64,000 bases of DNA from Oreohelix idahoensis (taxonomy: Eukaryota > Mollusca > Gastropoda > Stylommatophora > Oreohelicidae). The stretch is from the NCBI GenBank assembly GCA_024509875.1, contig JAMPIV010011334.1:62001-126000 (forward strand), given 5' to 3'. The position numbers and the translations under genes were made by a program. Every line of letters starts with the position of its first letter. The first letter of the stretch is position 1. The notes beneath the pieces are model-generated. The model did not search any database. It saw only the letters and a list, made by a program, of their open reading frames with translations, and had not been told where the DNA came from. This document shows, in pieces, positions 56,300-64,000 of the stretch.

Positions 56300-57643
56300 T
56301 TATTGTGTGGACCTATTTGTCCATGCACCGGTATGGTCTCTTCCACTCGAAGCTTTATAGTGATGATTTTTCCTCCCAGAATTATCATTCACAAAACGAC
56401 CGCTACCAATTTTTCTTTTGGGGCTGTCTCCCCACTTAAAATTCTTGATGAGAGATTTCCTCTCTACATCTTCTTCCTCCAGTTTGTTTAAGTCCGATTG
56501 AGGGATTTTCGGCTTATCCTGGGGTAAGACATCTTTTTGCACTCTCCGCATAGTGGCCATTGTAAAACAGTTAAGTGAAGCTTGTCCGTGAAAAGGGGCT
56601 TCCCATTCCATTTGGTCCACTTTATCAAATATATATTTCTTTTTATTATCAGGCCTAATTTTGCCCCGTGGCGTGTCCAGGTCCTGATCCATGTTCCCAC
56701 TTGTGGGTGTTCCCTCATGTGCTATGCTACACCTTTCTACAAAATTCTCAATGTCCCATCTTGCTTTGGGCCAATAATAATTGTGAGCCACCTTTTGAAT
56801 GATGGTACCTATCTTCTCATGGTCCCCATCTGGTTTCACATGTAGGCTCCTTATCAAGTCTGCCCTATATCTTTTAGGAAGTACCAGCTGTCCCTGACCT
56901 TTGGATCTAGCTCCAGTCTTCCTATACATCAACTTGTTTTTCATGTAAAAATCTCCCTTGCCTGGAGTTGTATGACAAGTTGACAATTTCCTGAAACAAG
57001 GCTTGAGTGTTTTATCCCCAGCCTGTGCCTTCCTCATCTCTTCTGGAGTGGTATCCAACATAATATCCTCCTCCTGTCTTGAGGTCGACCTGACCTGAAG
57101 GGTTGCCATATACACAGGTTTCCTTCTGCAACGGTCAGTGTCATGATTGTCCATCTGACAATTCTTACACCACCTTTTTCCTTGGTTGAAAGATTTTCTT
57201 TCATCATATTTCCTTTCATCGAATTGTGGGAATTTATTTTTATTGTCATACCGTGGCCTATCAAATTGGTGCTTACCTTTATTTTGATCCTTAGGATCAA
57301 ATTTATTAAAGTTCTGTGGTGCCCTAAAGTTATCCACTTGTTTCTTTTTATTACCTGTTACCTCTGCTTGAGCTGCTTGATACCTTTCAGCAACATTTAG
57401 CAACTCACCCAGCCTCTCTGCACCTTGTTCCATGAGAAACTTTCTCAGGTCTGGAGCCATGGACTCTCTTAATTGCTCTATAAGGACCATTTCCTTAAGA
57501 TCTTGGGTTTTCCCCAGAGATGTCCATTTCTCCAAGTATGTCTCTATTCGTGCAGAGAACTGGTGATAGGTTTCACCTGACAGTAGTTTAGCATTCCTAA
57601 ATTTTTTCCTATAAAATTCAGCATTCTTTTCATATCTTAACAA
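56300..57643 (-). CDS. gag-pol: LTR-B2 Gag C-terminal half fused to pol N-terminal part and unknown module (447 aa)
   Basis: Continues capsid (LRYEKNAEFYRKKF, LIEQLRESMAPDLRKFLMEQ) and the CCHC knuckle (CKNCQMDNHDTDRC). It passes without a stop through RSTSRQEEDIML into the integrase zinc-binding remnant. This shows that gag and pol can form one frame in this family; LTR-B1 has TAG at the Q. After CSIAHEG comes the unrecognised module, which ends at a stop near 56300 (SGRDHTGAWTNRS). No protease motif is seen. Upstream, gag is cut off by TAG at 57650-57652. Confidence 0.87.
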   Translation of the reverse strand: MLRYEKNAEFYRKKFRNAKLLSGETYHQFSARIETYLEKWTSLGKTQDLKEMVLIEQLRESMAPDLRKFLMEQGAERLGELLNVAERYQAAQAEVTGNKKKQVDNFRAPQNFNKFDPKDQNKGKHQFDRPRYDNKNKFPQFDERKYDERKSFNQGKRWCKNCQMDNHDTDRCRRKPVYMATLQVRSTSRQEEDIMLDTTPEEMRKAQAGDKTLKPCFRKLSTCHTTPGKGDFYMKNKLMYRKTGARSKGQGQLVLPKRYRADLIRSLHVKPDGDHEKIGTIIQKVAHNYYWPKARWDIENFVERCSIAHEGTPTSGNMDQDLDTPRGKIRPDNKKKYIFDKVDQMEWEAPFHGQASLNCFTMATMRRVQKDVLPQDKPKIPQSDLNKLEEEDVERKSLIKNFKWGDSPKRKIGSGRFVNDNSGRKNHHYKASSGRDHTGAWTNRSTQ

Positions 57644-57649
57644 AAGAGC

Positions 57650-58360
57650 CTACTTTAGCATATCATAATTTTCCTGATCACCTCTGCTCATTTTTGCAAA
57701 AACTTCATAAGCTACCCCACGAAGTCCCTGAGATAACTTTAAGCTCCACCTTTCTCTCTCTAACCCATACGTGGTAGCTAATAGTTCATATCTATTTATA
57801 TAGCTCTCAATATCATCGTCTTTCTCAACAAAATGATCTAAATGAAAGTTCATAGCTGAGGTTGAGGCTCCCTGAGTAACCGTAGCATCAGAGGCAAAGG
57901 GACTGGCACCATTTTCAGGAGCATGGCCTTGAAACTCAAACTCCCTTAGTCGTAATTCATGTTCCCTTTGTAATCTTTTCTCCTCCTTTTCTGCTTCCCT
58001 CTCTGCAGCTAATCTCTTCTCTTCCCTTTCTGCAGCTAATTTCTTCTCTTCTCTTTCTGCAGCCTGTCTTCTTTCCTCGGCTTCTCTTTCTGCAGCTAAT
58101 CTTTTGTCTTCTCTTTCTGCTTCCAATTTCTTAGCCTCAGCCTCAATCTGCAACCTCTTAGTCTCAGCCTCAGCCTCAAATTGTAACCTCTTAATTTCCC
58201 TTTCAGCCTCTAACTTTCTTTCGGCTTCAAACCTTCTTTCTTCGCGTTCAATAAATTTGTCACATTCCGTAGTGACATAGGCAACCATAACTTGCCCATC
58301 TAATCCTAACTCTTTTGCAGTCTGTACAGCAGCAGATCGAAACTTGGCCAGGTCCGCCAT
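57650..58360 (-). CDS. gag: LTR-B2 Gag N-terminal half (236 aa)
   Basis: Starts MADLAKFRSAAVQTAKELGL as in LTR-B1. The E/K/R-rich helix has a different repeat count from LTR-B1: an extra EAETKRLQIEAEAKKLEAE unit near its start and fewer EREEKKLAA units later. It ends DMLK, where CAG in LTR-B1 is TAG here (57650-57652), a single nonsense change. The same frame continues in the adjacent ORF. Confidence 0.9.
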   Translation of the reverse strand: MADLAKFRSAAVQTAKELGLDGQVMVAYVTTECDKFIEREERRFEAERKLEAEREIKRLQFEAEAETKRLQIEAEAKKLEAEREDKRLAAEREAEERRQAAEREEKKLAAEREEKRLAAEREAEKEEKRLQREHELRLREFEFQGHAPENGASPFASDATVTQGASTSAMNFHLDHFVEKDDDIESYINRYELLATTYGLERERWSLKLSQGLRGVAYEVFAKMSRGDQENYDMLK

Positions 58361-58539
58361 TGTCTATCAGGTAAATTTCTACAATGTCTAACCAACAATT
58401 TAATCTCTAAATATATCTAATGGACAACACAGGCACCGTGAGCTCAACCTTATTTAATTCCACCCAAAGATACCTTTTAATTCTTATATTCCCTGAAGTG
58501 AATTACCCCCAATATTTTTAATAGGGAAAGATTCAAAAT

Positions 58540-58557
58540 CCCAAGAGCGAGACCCCA
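58540..58557 (-). promoter_or_regulatory. LTR-B2 primer-binding site (putative)
   Basis: Reverse-strand TGGGGTCTCGCTCTTGGG, five bases inside the 5' LTR, identical to LTR-B1. Confidence 0.65.
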
Positions 58558-58562
58558 ATATA

Positions 58563-60980
58563 TGTGGTGAAGTGGGATGTTATAAATATTTATAGGGGAC
58601 TTAGTGTACTGACTGAGATCAGCTGTGAAGGTATCTATATCTATTAAGAGTAGTGTATTATAGATAACCTTACTTGCTACCACATATCTATATATCTCAG
58701 TCAGAATTATTCTGGAATAGTGTGATGACTACGTTATGTGTCTAGGGTATGTGTATGATGAAGTGTAAGTCACAACAACAGACAGATAAACAATTTAATT
58801 TAATCCACTACTCTTGACAACACTGTGACACTCACATACATATAACACTCTATGAGAATATCTTAAGGAGTCACTGATAACTTTTCAAATAACAATATGT
58901 ATTCATGGTTATCATAAAGGTATATGTGTCCTGATTCAAATACAAAGGAACCAGGAATCACAATCAATTTTAATTACAAGTATATGTACAGACTTTATCA
59001 ATATGAATATTGTAGTGACATATATTATTAAAATATCCTATGTGTGTCAGTTGTGTAGTGGTAATATGAGGTAATACTGGTTTTGTTTTGTTCAAGCTCT
59101 GTTGGTATTTGTCATCATGACTTCAATAGTTTGTCTTTTGGGACTAGTATTGGAGATGTTCTCAGTTCCTGATATTAAGACAATTAAATTCCCCTCTGAA
59201 TGTTATTTGTACAAAGTCATTTCAAGATGAGGGGACATAATGTTGAGCTCAGCTGGCCAAATCAGCTTATCTTGCGTGATGGCGGCAGGAAAGGACTCCT
59301 CTGCTCGAATTCTCCCCTAGGCTCTGGAGACACCTCACTGATAGCTAAAAAGACCAAGGAGTATGCTGTCCGACTCTGGATTCAGCAAAGCTCTGACCAG
59401 GTGCTGCTCAGTACCATCAAGACCACGGTCCCTGTAAACAAGAAGGATGTACCTTCTACTTCATAACTAATTGATACTCTAGTTCTACACTGAGCACAAT
59501 ACAACACAAACATTGAGTTCAGAGCGTTAGGCCAACTGTCAGCTTCATCTGAAATACTTTATACCAGTATTTACCTCCTTAATGGTTACCACGCCTCTGC
59601 ACTTCCAGCATTATTTCTGTCTAATCAATCATCCAGGTGTCAGTGTACTATTTGGCCATTCCATGCCGTTTTACTTCCCTCCGACACCCTCTGTTCAGGC
59701 TGGAGCATTATAGGCTTTATCTCCTGTTTGCCACTGAACTACACATATATATACAGGCATAAATTAACAATTTACATTCAATTTTCATTAAAAGATACTG
59801 AATGGTTCAAGCTTACCACAATTTCATGGAAATAAACACAGATACGTTGATTAGCAATGAATTCTGGCACAATTACTGGCACAAATTCCCATCTGCTTAT
59901 GTTCCAGGCTTTTATTTAACACAAATATGAGCTGGCTTCAACGCACTGTTGCTTTATCAAGATTATTTGCACTAGTGGTCTCGAACTAACGCTCCTAAGT
60001 GAGTATATCAGCGAGTCTAGCCAATGAGGCCACGTTTCGACAAGTGTTTGAAAAAATGTTACCTTTTCACGTCTCCCCTAACAACGAAAGATAGTATTTA
60101 TAGCCCGACCAATCGTGGTTAGTCTTTCATTTGTTGCGCTCCAATCAATTTGGAGTTTACATGGTAGGCTAATTCTGTAACGTAAGATTTTTTTCAAACA
60201 CGTTATAAAAAAATTTTATGAGCAGAAATGATTCCATGCTGTCAGGCATCCCCACTATTTTATTTTGGGTATAATTTATTAATTCCTGGACTATTTGCGT
60301 AACGTTTTACATATTCTTTGTCAGCAAGCCCTAAGGAACCCAAATATACAAATTTAAAAGAGCTACGTGGCTGCGTTCAAAATATGTATTTTCTACCTCC
60401 TGTTTCGAAGATGTGCTGTCTGGGTACTGTTATGTTTTCAACCGTAAACCCATCTAATGTTATCTTTTCTAATAAGAGTTTTTCAGGATTTATAAACCTA
60501 ACTCTGGGATGGGTAATGTATTTTATCACTGTCCGTCTGAAAACAAAGTTAGTGCATGTAGTCTTACACGCGTGATGGCAGCATTTGTGTATCGCGCGAA
60601 GCGTGTTTAGTGTTCGGCTTTCTGCCTCTCCCTTCTCGCTACCCTTTTGTCCATCTGTCTTTTGATCTTGGTAACATAGTGTAGAAAAAGACATGAATGG
60701 AATTTAAAATTTAGGTCAACTTGCATATTTCAAGGTTTTTCTTAGAAAGGCAGCACATTTTATTGTGTGTTTGGGAAACGCGTGTATGTTGCAGAAGGCC
60801 TTTAATATCAACGTGAAACGTTACAATTTGCATACGCAGTAGAAAACAAGGGGATTTCGAGTACAGTCATTGTGACAGCACTGTTCTTTACCATTCTTCT
60901 TCCTTTATTTATTATATGTATTTATTAGGCTTTATATTTACTTGATAATTTATATATGTGGATTAGAATATTCCACGACA
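58563..60980 (-). repeat. LTR-B2 5' LTR (2418 bp)
   Basis: Near-identical to 51898-54316. Visible differences include CCCCTGGG versus CCCCTAGG near the 88-codon antisense frame, AAAAACC versus TATAAACC near 60490, and CTATCC versus CTACCC near 60640. Antisense frames at 59200-59466 and 60318-60575 are preserved. Confidence 0.94.
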
Positions 60981-60985
60981 ATGTA

Positions 60986-61368
60986 TTATTTATTTGCTTG
61001 CAAATGTTCAGAAAATATATTTATTTTTTCTGTGAACTTTAATGAGTAGTTTAGTTTAGTTTTTAGTTTCTTGGTAATAGTCTCTTTGCATGAATATATA
61101 AACTATAACCACATGTCATTCATTTATGACATTGTAGTGATTTGTCAGTATAGTTATAATAACTGTAGCACATGTGTTGTTCGTACGAGAAATTGACGGA
61201 GACGAGAACAGGAGGCAGACGTGAGATTGATACAGAAAACATGGAAAGTCCGTGAACGGATGCACAGGACAGAAGAGCTTGGCGTGTGTTTGATGAGGAG
61301 CTGAAACGTACTGATGATGAAAATTATGATGATGATGACGATCTGAATTTTTTTTCTATTTGTTTTAG
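60986..61368. other. GPCR intron 2, distal part
   Basis: Intron sequence with a GAT/GAC-rich run near 61312-61342. The acceptor is TTTTTTCTATTTGTTTTAG, ending at 61368 with a strong pyrimidine tract. Confidence 0.75.
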
Positions 61369-62085
61369 GTGAAACGTATCGTAACAACAACGAGAGTATC
61401 CATTTTCGTATGCTGCGTGTACGTCATCCTTATATCTAGTGTAGCACCTATGTACGTTGTCTACAGTTTTGATTTAAAATGGGTTCCAGAAAGAAACAAA
61501 TCACTTCTTGGTCTTGTCTACCAAGACGACCGACAGCAGGTTGAAAGAGTTTCTTATGCAACTAACAACATCGCTGTTCCAGCTAGTGCTTTTATTATCA
61601 TTATAGTCTGCACGACAATACTGACAATAAAGCTGCGTAAGACAACTAAGTGGAGAAAGACGTCGACAAGTGCAGCAATCACTGATAGTGTCAGCAGACG
61701 TAACCAGAAAGTGGCAAAAATGGTGGTGATGATTTCTACACTCTTCATTGTTTGTTTTATTCCAGGCACGGCCATTTTTCTGGCCATGTCGCTGGAGCCT
61801 ACATTTTCAATTGACGGCAAGGAAAGAAATACGTTTATACTTGTCGGGGGATTTGGTATTTTAATGGAGTCGATAAACTCGTCTATGAATATTTTTATTT
61901 ATTACCATATGAGCAGCAAATTCAAAAGGGAATTCCATCAGTTATTTAGCACTACCTCTTATAATTCCAGATTTAACTACAGAGGAAAATCCAAGGTAAA
62001 TCATAAAAAAGTAACGACATTAGATAAATGTTGGGTAAGCGTAAGACAGAAAATAAAAGACGCTAGATTCAACAAAAGTAGTTAA
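61369..62085 (+). CDS. Chemosensory-receptor-like GPCR, exon 3 (TM4-TM7, C-tail)
   Basis: Begins in phase 0 after TTTTAG and encodes 238 residues plus a stop. TM4 is RVSIFVCCVYVILISSVAP. The second extracellular loop contains KWVPERNKSLLG, with an N-glycosylation-type NKS and no visible Cys for the usual disulphide. TM5 is AFIIIIVCTTILTI. The third loop is basic (KLRKTTKWRKT, SRRNQKVAK). TM6 is MVVMISTLFIVCFIPG, and TM7 ends NSSMNIFIYY in place of NPxxY, followed by HMSSKFKREFHQLF. The tail is Lys/Arg-rich. No stop or frameshift is present, so the spliced gene looks intact. Class A identity is clear; the ligand is unknown. Confidence 0.9.
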   Translation: MKRIVTTTRVSIFVCCVYVILISSVAPMYVVYSFDLKWVPERNKSLLGLVYQDDRQQVERVSYATNNIAVPASAFIIIIVCTTILTIKLRKTTKWRKTSTSAAITDSVSRRNQKVAKMVVMISTLFIVCFIPGTAIFLAMSLEPTFSIDGKERNTFILVGGFGILMESINSSMNIFIYYHMSSKFKREFHQLFSTTSYNSRFNYRGKSKVNHKKVTTLDKCWVSVRQKIKDARFNKSS

Positions 62086-62211
62086 GCAATAGACACTCCA
62101 GAGATTCGATCCAGTCCGAATGACGCTATTGCCTCGCTGTGGAGTGCTTTTCAAACTTGACAAAAGCTGAGAGAGTTATCCTGGGGTGTAAATGTCAAAT
62201 GTAAACACCTT
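62086..62211. other. 3' flank of the GPCR gene
   Basis: Short sequence between the stop codon and the Tc1 element. No AATAAA was seen here, so the transcript's polyadenylation site may lie within or beyond the transposon. Confidence 0.4.
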
Positions 62212-63834
62212 ATATACTACTCGTCAAAAGTCAAGGGCCACTCTATTATTTTCAATACACTTTTATATAAGCGCATAGAATGATTAAATGAAGGAAGTTT
62301 TTAGTAAAAATGGGTGTAATATCTTCCTCGACAGTCCTCTATGCACGTTAAGCATAAAAACAACTCACCGACAACCATGGTGATCACGTGCAATTTGGTT
62401 TGCTGACCATAAATTCACATTTTTAATCAGTTTTTTCAAACTTCCGTACAACCAAACAGGTGAAGTAATCGTGCTGATTGACATTCCACGTGCAATGGCG
62501 ACTTCTCGTGAACAGAGATCACTCTTAATTTTTTTTACAGTCAGCAGACTTAGGGTAGTTTCATCACTTGCAAAAACCATGCCACCGAGAAGAAGTCTTG
62601 ACACCTTACAAAGAATGAAGGCTATAGCGTGGGTTGAATATGGTTTATCTGTCCGTGAGGTTGCTAGACGGCTTGCAGTGTCACACTCTACTATCCAAAG
62701 AATTTTGGAGAGATTTCAGGCCACAGGAAGTGTGGAGGATCGCCACCGGCCAGGTCGCCCTAGATGCACCAATACACATGATGACCGGTACCTCTTGTTG
62801 TCAGCCCTGCGCCATCGAACAGTGACTTGTTCCACTCTAAGATGTCAGCTGAGACAAACTGTAAACGTTAATGTCAGTCAAAGCACCATTCGCTGACGTT
62901 TACATGAATTTGGACTGGCTGCTCGACGTCCTGCAGTCAGAATCCCTCTTACTCCTGCTCATCGCAGAGCCCGTGTTGCTTGGTGTAGCGAGCACATCCG
63001 ATGGACAAGGCAACAATGAAGTCAAGTTCTCTTCACTGATGAATCTCGCTTCACTGTGTCATTCAATGATGGCAGGATTCGAGTTTGGAGACGACCAGGA
63101 GAGCGATTTACTGATTACACAATTCGAGAGGTGGGTCGTTATGGTAGGAGTTCTGTCATGGTCTGGGGAGGCTTCTACAGACACGGCAGGACCCCACTCT
63201 GCATCATCCAAGGCAACTTGACCGGCCCTAGATAACAGAACGAAATCTTGAGACTAATTGTTAAGCCTGCTCTGGAGGCCATAGGTGATAATGCCATCCG
63301 CCAAGATGATAACGCTTGACCCCATCGAGCTCGTGTGGTGAATGAGTTTATTCAGCAACATGGGATCATCAGGATGGCGTGGCCAGCTCATTCACCTGAC
63401 CTTTCTCTGATTGAGCACCTCTGGGATGTCCTTGGTCGAAGATTGTCAACAAATCACCTCCTGCCAATGGATGTTGCACAGCTGACTGCATTTCTGCTTC
63501 AGGAATGGCAAGCTGTTCATCGGGGTACACTTCGGACCCTTGTGGACTCGATGCGTCTACGCTGTCTTGAATGCCTTGCTGCAAACGGTGGTCATACCCG
63601 ATTTTTAAATGTCTATTTGTCCAATATCTATTGTGTGACTTTTGAAAAGGTGGGTGACACACTTCACAGCTTCATTGCGTTTGAATGTGTGTTTCCATTT
63701 CTTTACGTGACATGTCAATTTGGTATTCAATAAATGCCGTTTCGACTGATACCAATTACGTTTATATCAGATTTGTTTTATGGTTTCAACCAAGGTTTTT
63801 CTAAGTGGCCCTTGACTTTTGACGAGTAGTATAT
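62212..63834 (+). mobile_element. Tc1-type DD34E DNA transposon, 31-bp perfect TIRs
   Basis: The left end (62212-62242) and right end (63804-63834) are perfect inverted repeats that include CTACTCGTCAAAAGTCAAGG. The outermost bases are AT-rich, so the TA target duplication cannot be placed exactly. A single transposase frame lies inside. The element is about 1.6 kb, the normal Tc1 size. The TIRs are intact, so it could in principle be mobilised in trans, but its transposase is broken. Confidence 0.92.
62579..63733 (+). pseudogene. Tc1 transposase with four in-frame stops
   Basis: Starting at MPPRRSLDTLQRMKAIAW, the N-terminus has a helix-turn-helix (LSVREVARRLAVSHSTIQRI) and a GRPR linker. 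The DDE domain shows LFTDESRF (first D), DDNA (second D) and SPDLSLIEHLWD (E), with 34 residues between the second D and the E, hence DD34E. Stops occur at 62894-62896 (TGA), 63017-63019 (TGA), 63233-63235 (TAA) and 63317-63319 (TGA), while the frame itself is unshifted throughout. The first and last TGA stand where Arg (CGA) is usual in the family, consistent with CpG deamination. Confidence 0.92.
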
Positions 63835-64000
63835 TTAAAAACTTTATCCAGCACTGTGCCAGGAATAACACACGGCGTCTTGAGTTTTTCTCCTGGAGAT
63901 GTTTCCCCCTCGGAAAACTCATGGTGCTTCAGTTGTTTATCTCTCCAGTCCTTGATAGTATTGGTCAAATTCAGAGATAGATCTGAGGCTTACAAGCACT
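63835..64000. other. Window end, nothing recognised
   Basis: Sequence after the Tc1 right TIR. No coding or repeat feature is supported. Confidence 0.5.

Larger units (their letters stand above)
51893..60985 (-). mobile_element. LTR-B2: second LTR-B copy, minus strand
   Basis: LTRs at 51898-54316 and 58563-60980 are near-identical to each other and to those of LTR-B1. A perfect 5-bp duplication ATGTA flanks the element (51893-51897 and 60981-60985). The interior has gag, then pol with integrase remnants before RT, and no protease or integrase catalytic core. It retains about 0.3 kb of the integrase C-terminal linker that LTR-B1 has lost. Nonsense codons in gag (57650-57652) and before RT (55932-55934), plus stops near 56300, disable it. 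It sits in GPCR intron 2, antisense to the gene. Confidence 0.94.

Overview
The window is eukaryotic nuclear DNA, most likely from a gastropod mollusc. This is inferred from a three-exon chemosensory-receptor-type GPCR, tRNA-derived SINEs, decayed LINE, hAT and Tc1 copies, and long Ty3/gypsy-type LTR retrotransposons. There are no operons or bacterial signals. About two thirds of the normal-composition sequence belongs to recognisable mobile elements, many of them nested.

Layout. (1) 1-8810 is a compositional anomaly: almost no C, and at the extreme left almost no A, with A and then C returning along a gradient. It looks like a corrupted contig end and carries no credible gene. (2) 9735-18959 is a minus-strand LTR element (LTR-A) with 2.4-2.75 kb LTRs and a perfect 5-bp target duplication. 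It encodes Gag, protease and integrase but has lost RT/RNase H. One LTR carries a SINE, and the element sits inside a decayed hAT transposase that can be read on both sides of it. (3) 20887-29595 is a plus-strand LTR element (LTR-B1) with Gag and a pol in which integrase parts precede RT, but without protease and without the integrase catalytic core. (4) 29.8-31.0 kb holds two converging LINE 3' ends, and 32.2-34.0 kb a 36-bp minisatellite. (5) 34719-62085 is an apparently intact GPCR gene of 378 codons in three exons. Its two introns of about 13 kb are filled by a young full-length LTR element (LTR-C, 35831-45381), a SINE, a solo LTR of the LTR-A family nested in a LINE, and a second LTR-B copy in inverse orientation (LTR-B2, 51893-60985). 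(6) 62212-63834 is a Tc1-type DD34E transposon with perfect 31-bp inverted repeats and a dead transposase.

The three LTR families share two traits: integrase upstream of reverse transcriptase (the Gmr1-type order within Ty3/gypsy) and a long E/K/R-rich nine-residue repeat at the Gag N-terminus. Their losses are complementary. LTR-A keeps protease and integrase but no RT; LTR-B keeps RT/RNase H but has an unidentified module where the integrase core should be; LTR-C has everything but carries a few frame breaks. The most promising novelties are that LTR-B module, the antisense ORFs inside the LTR-B LTRs, and the deamination-like gradient at the left end, for which an artefact must be excluded first.
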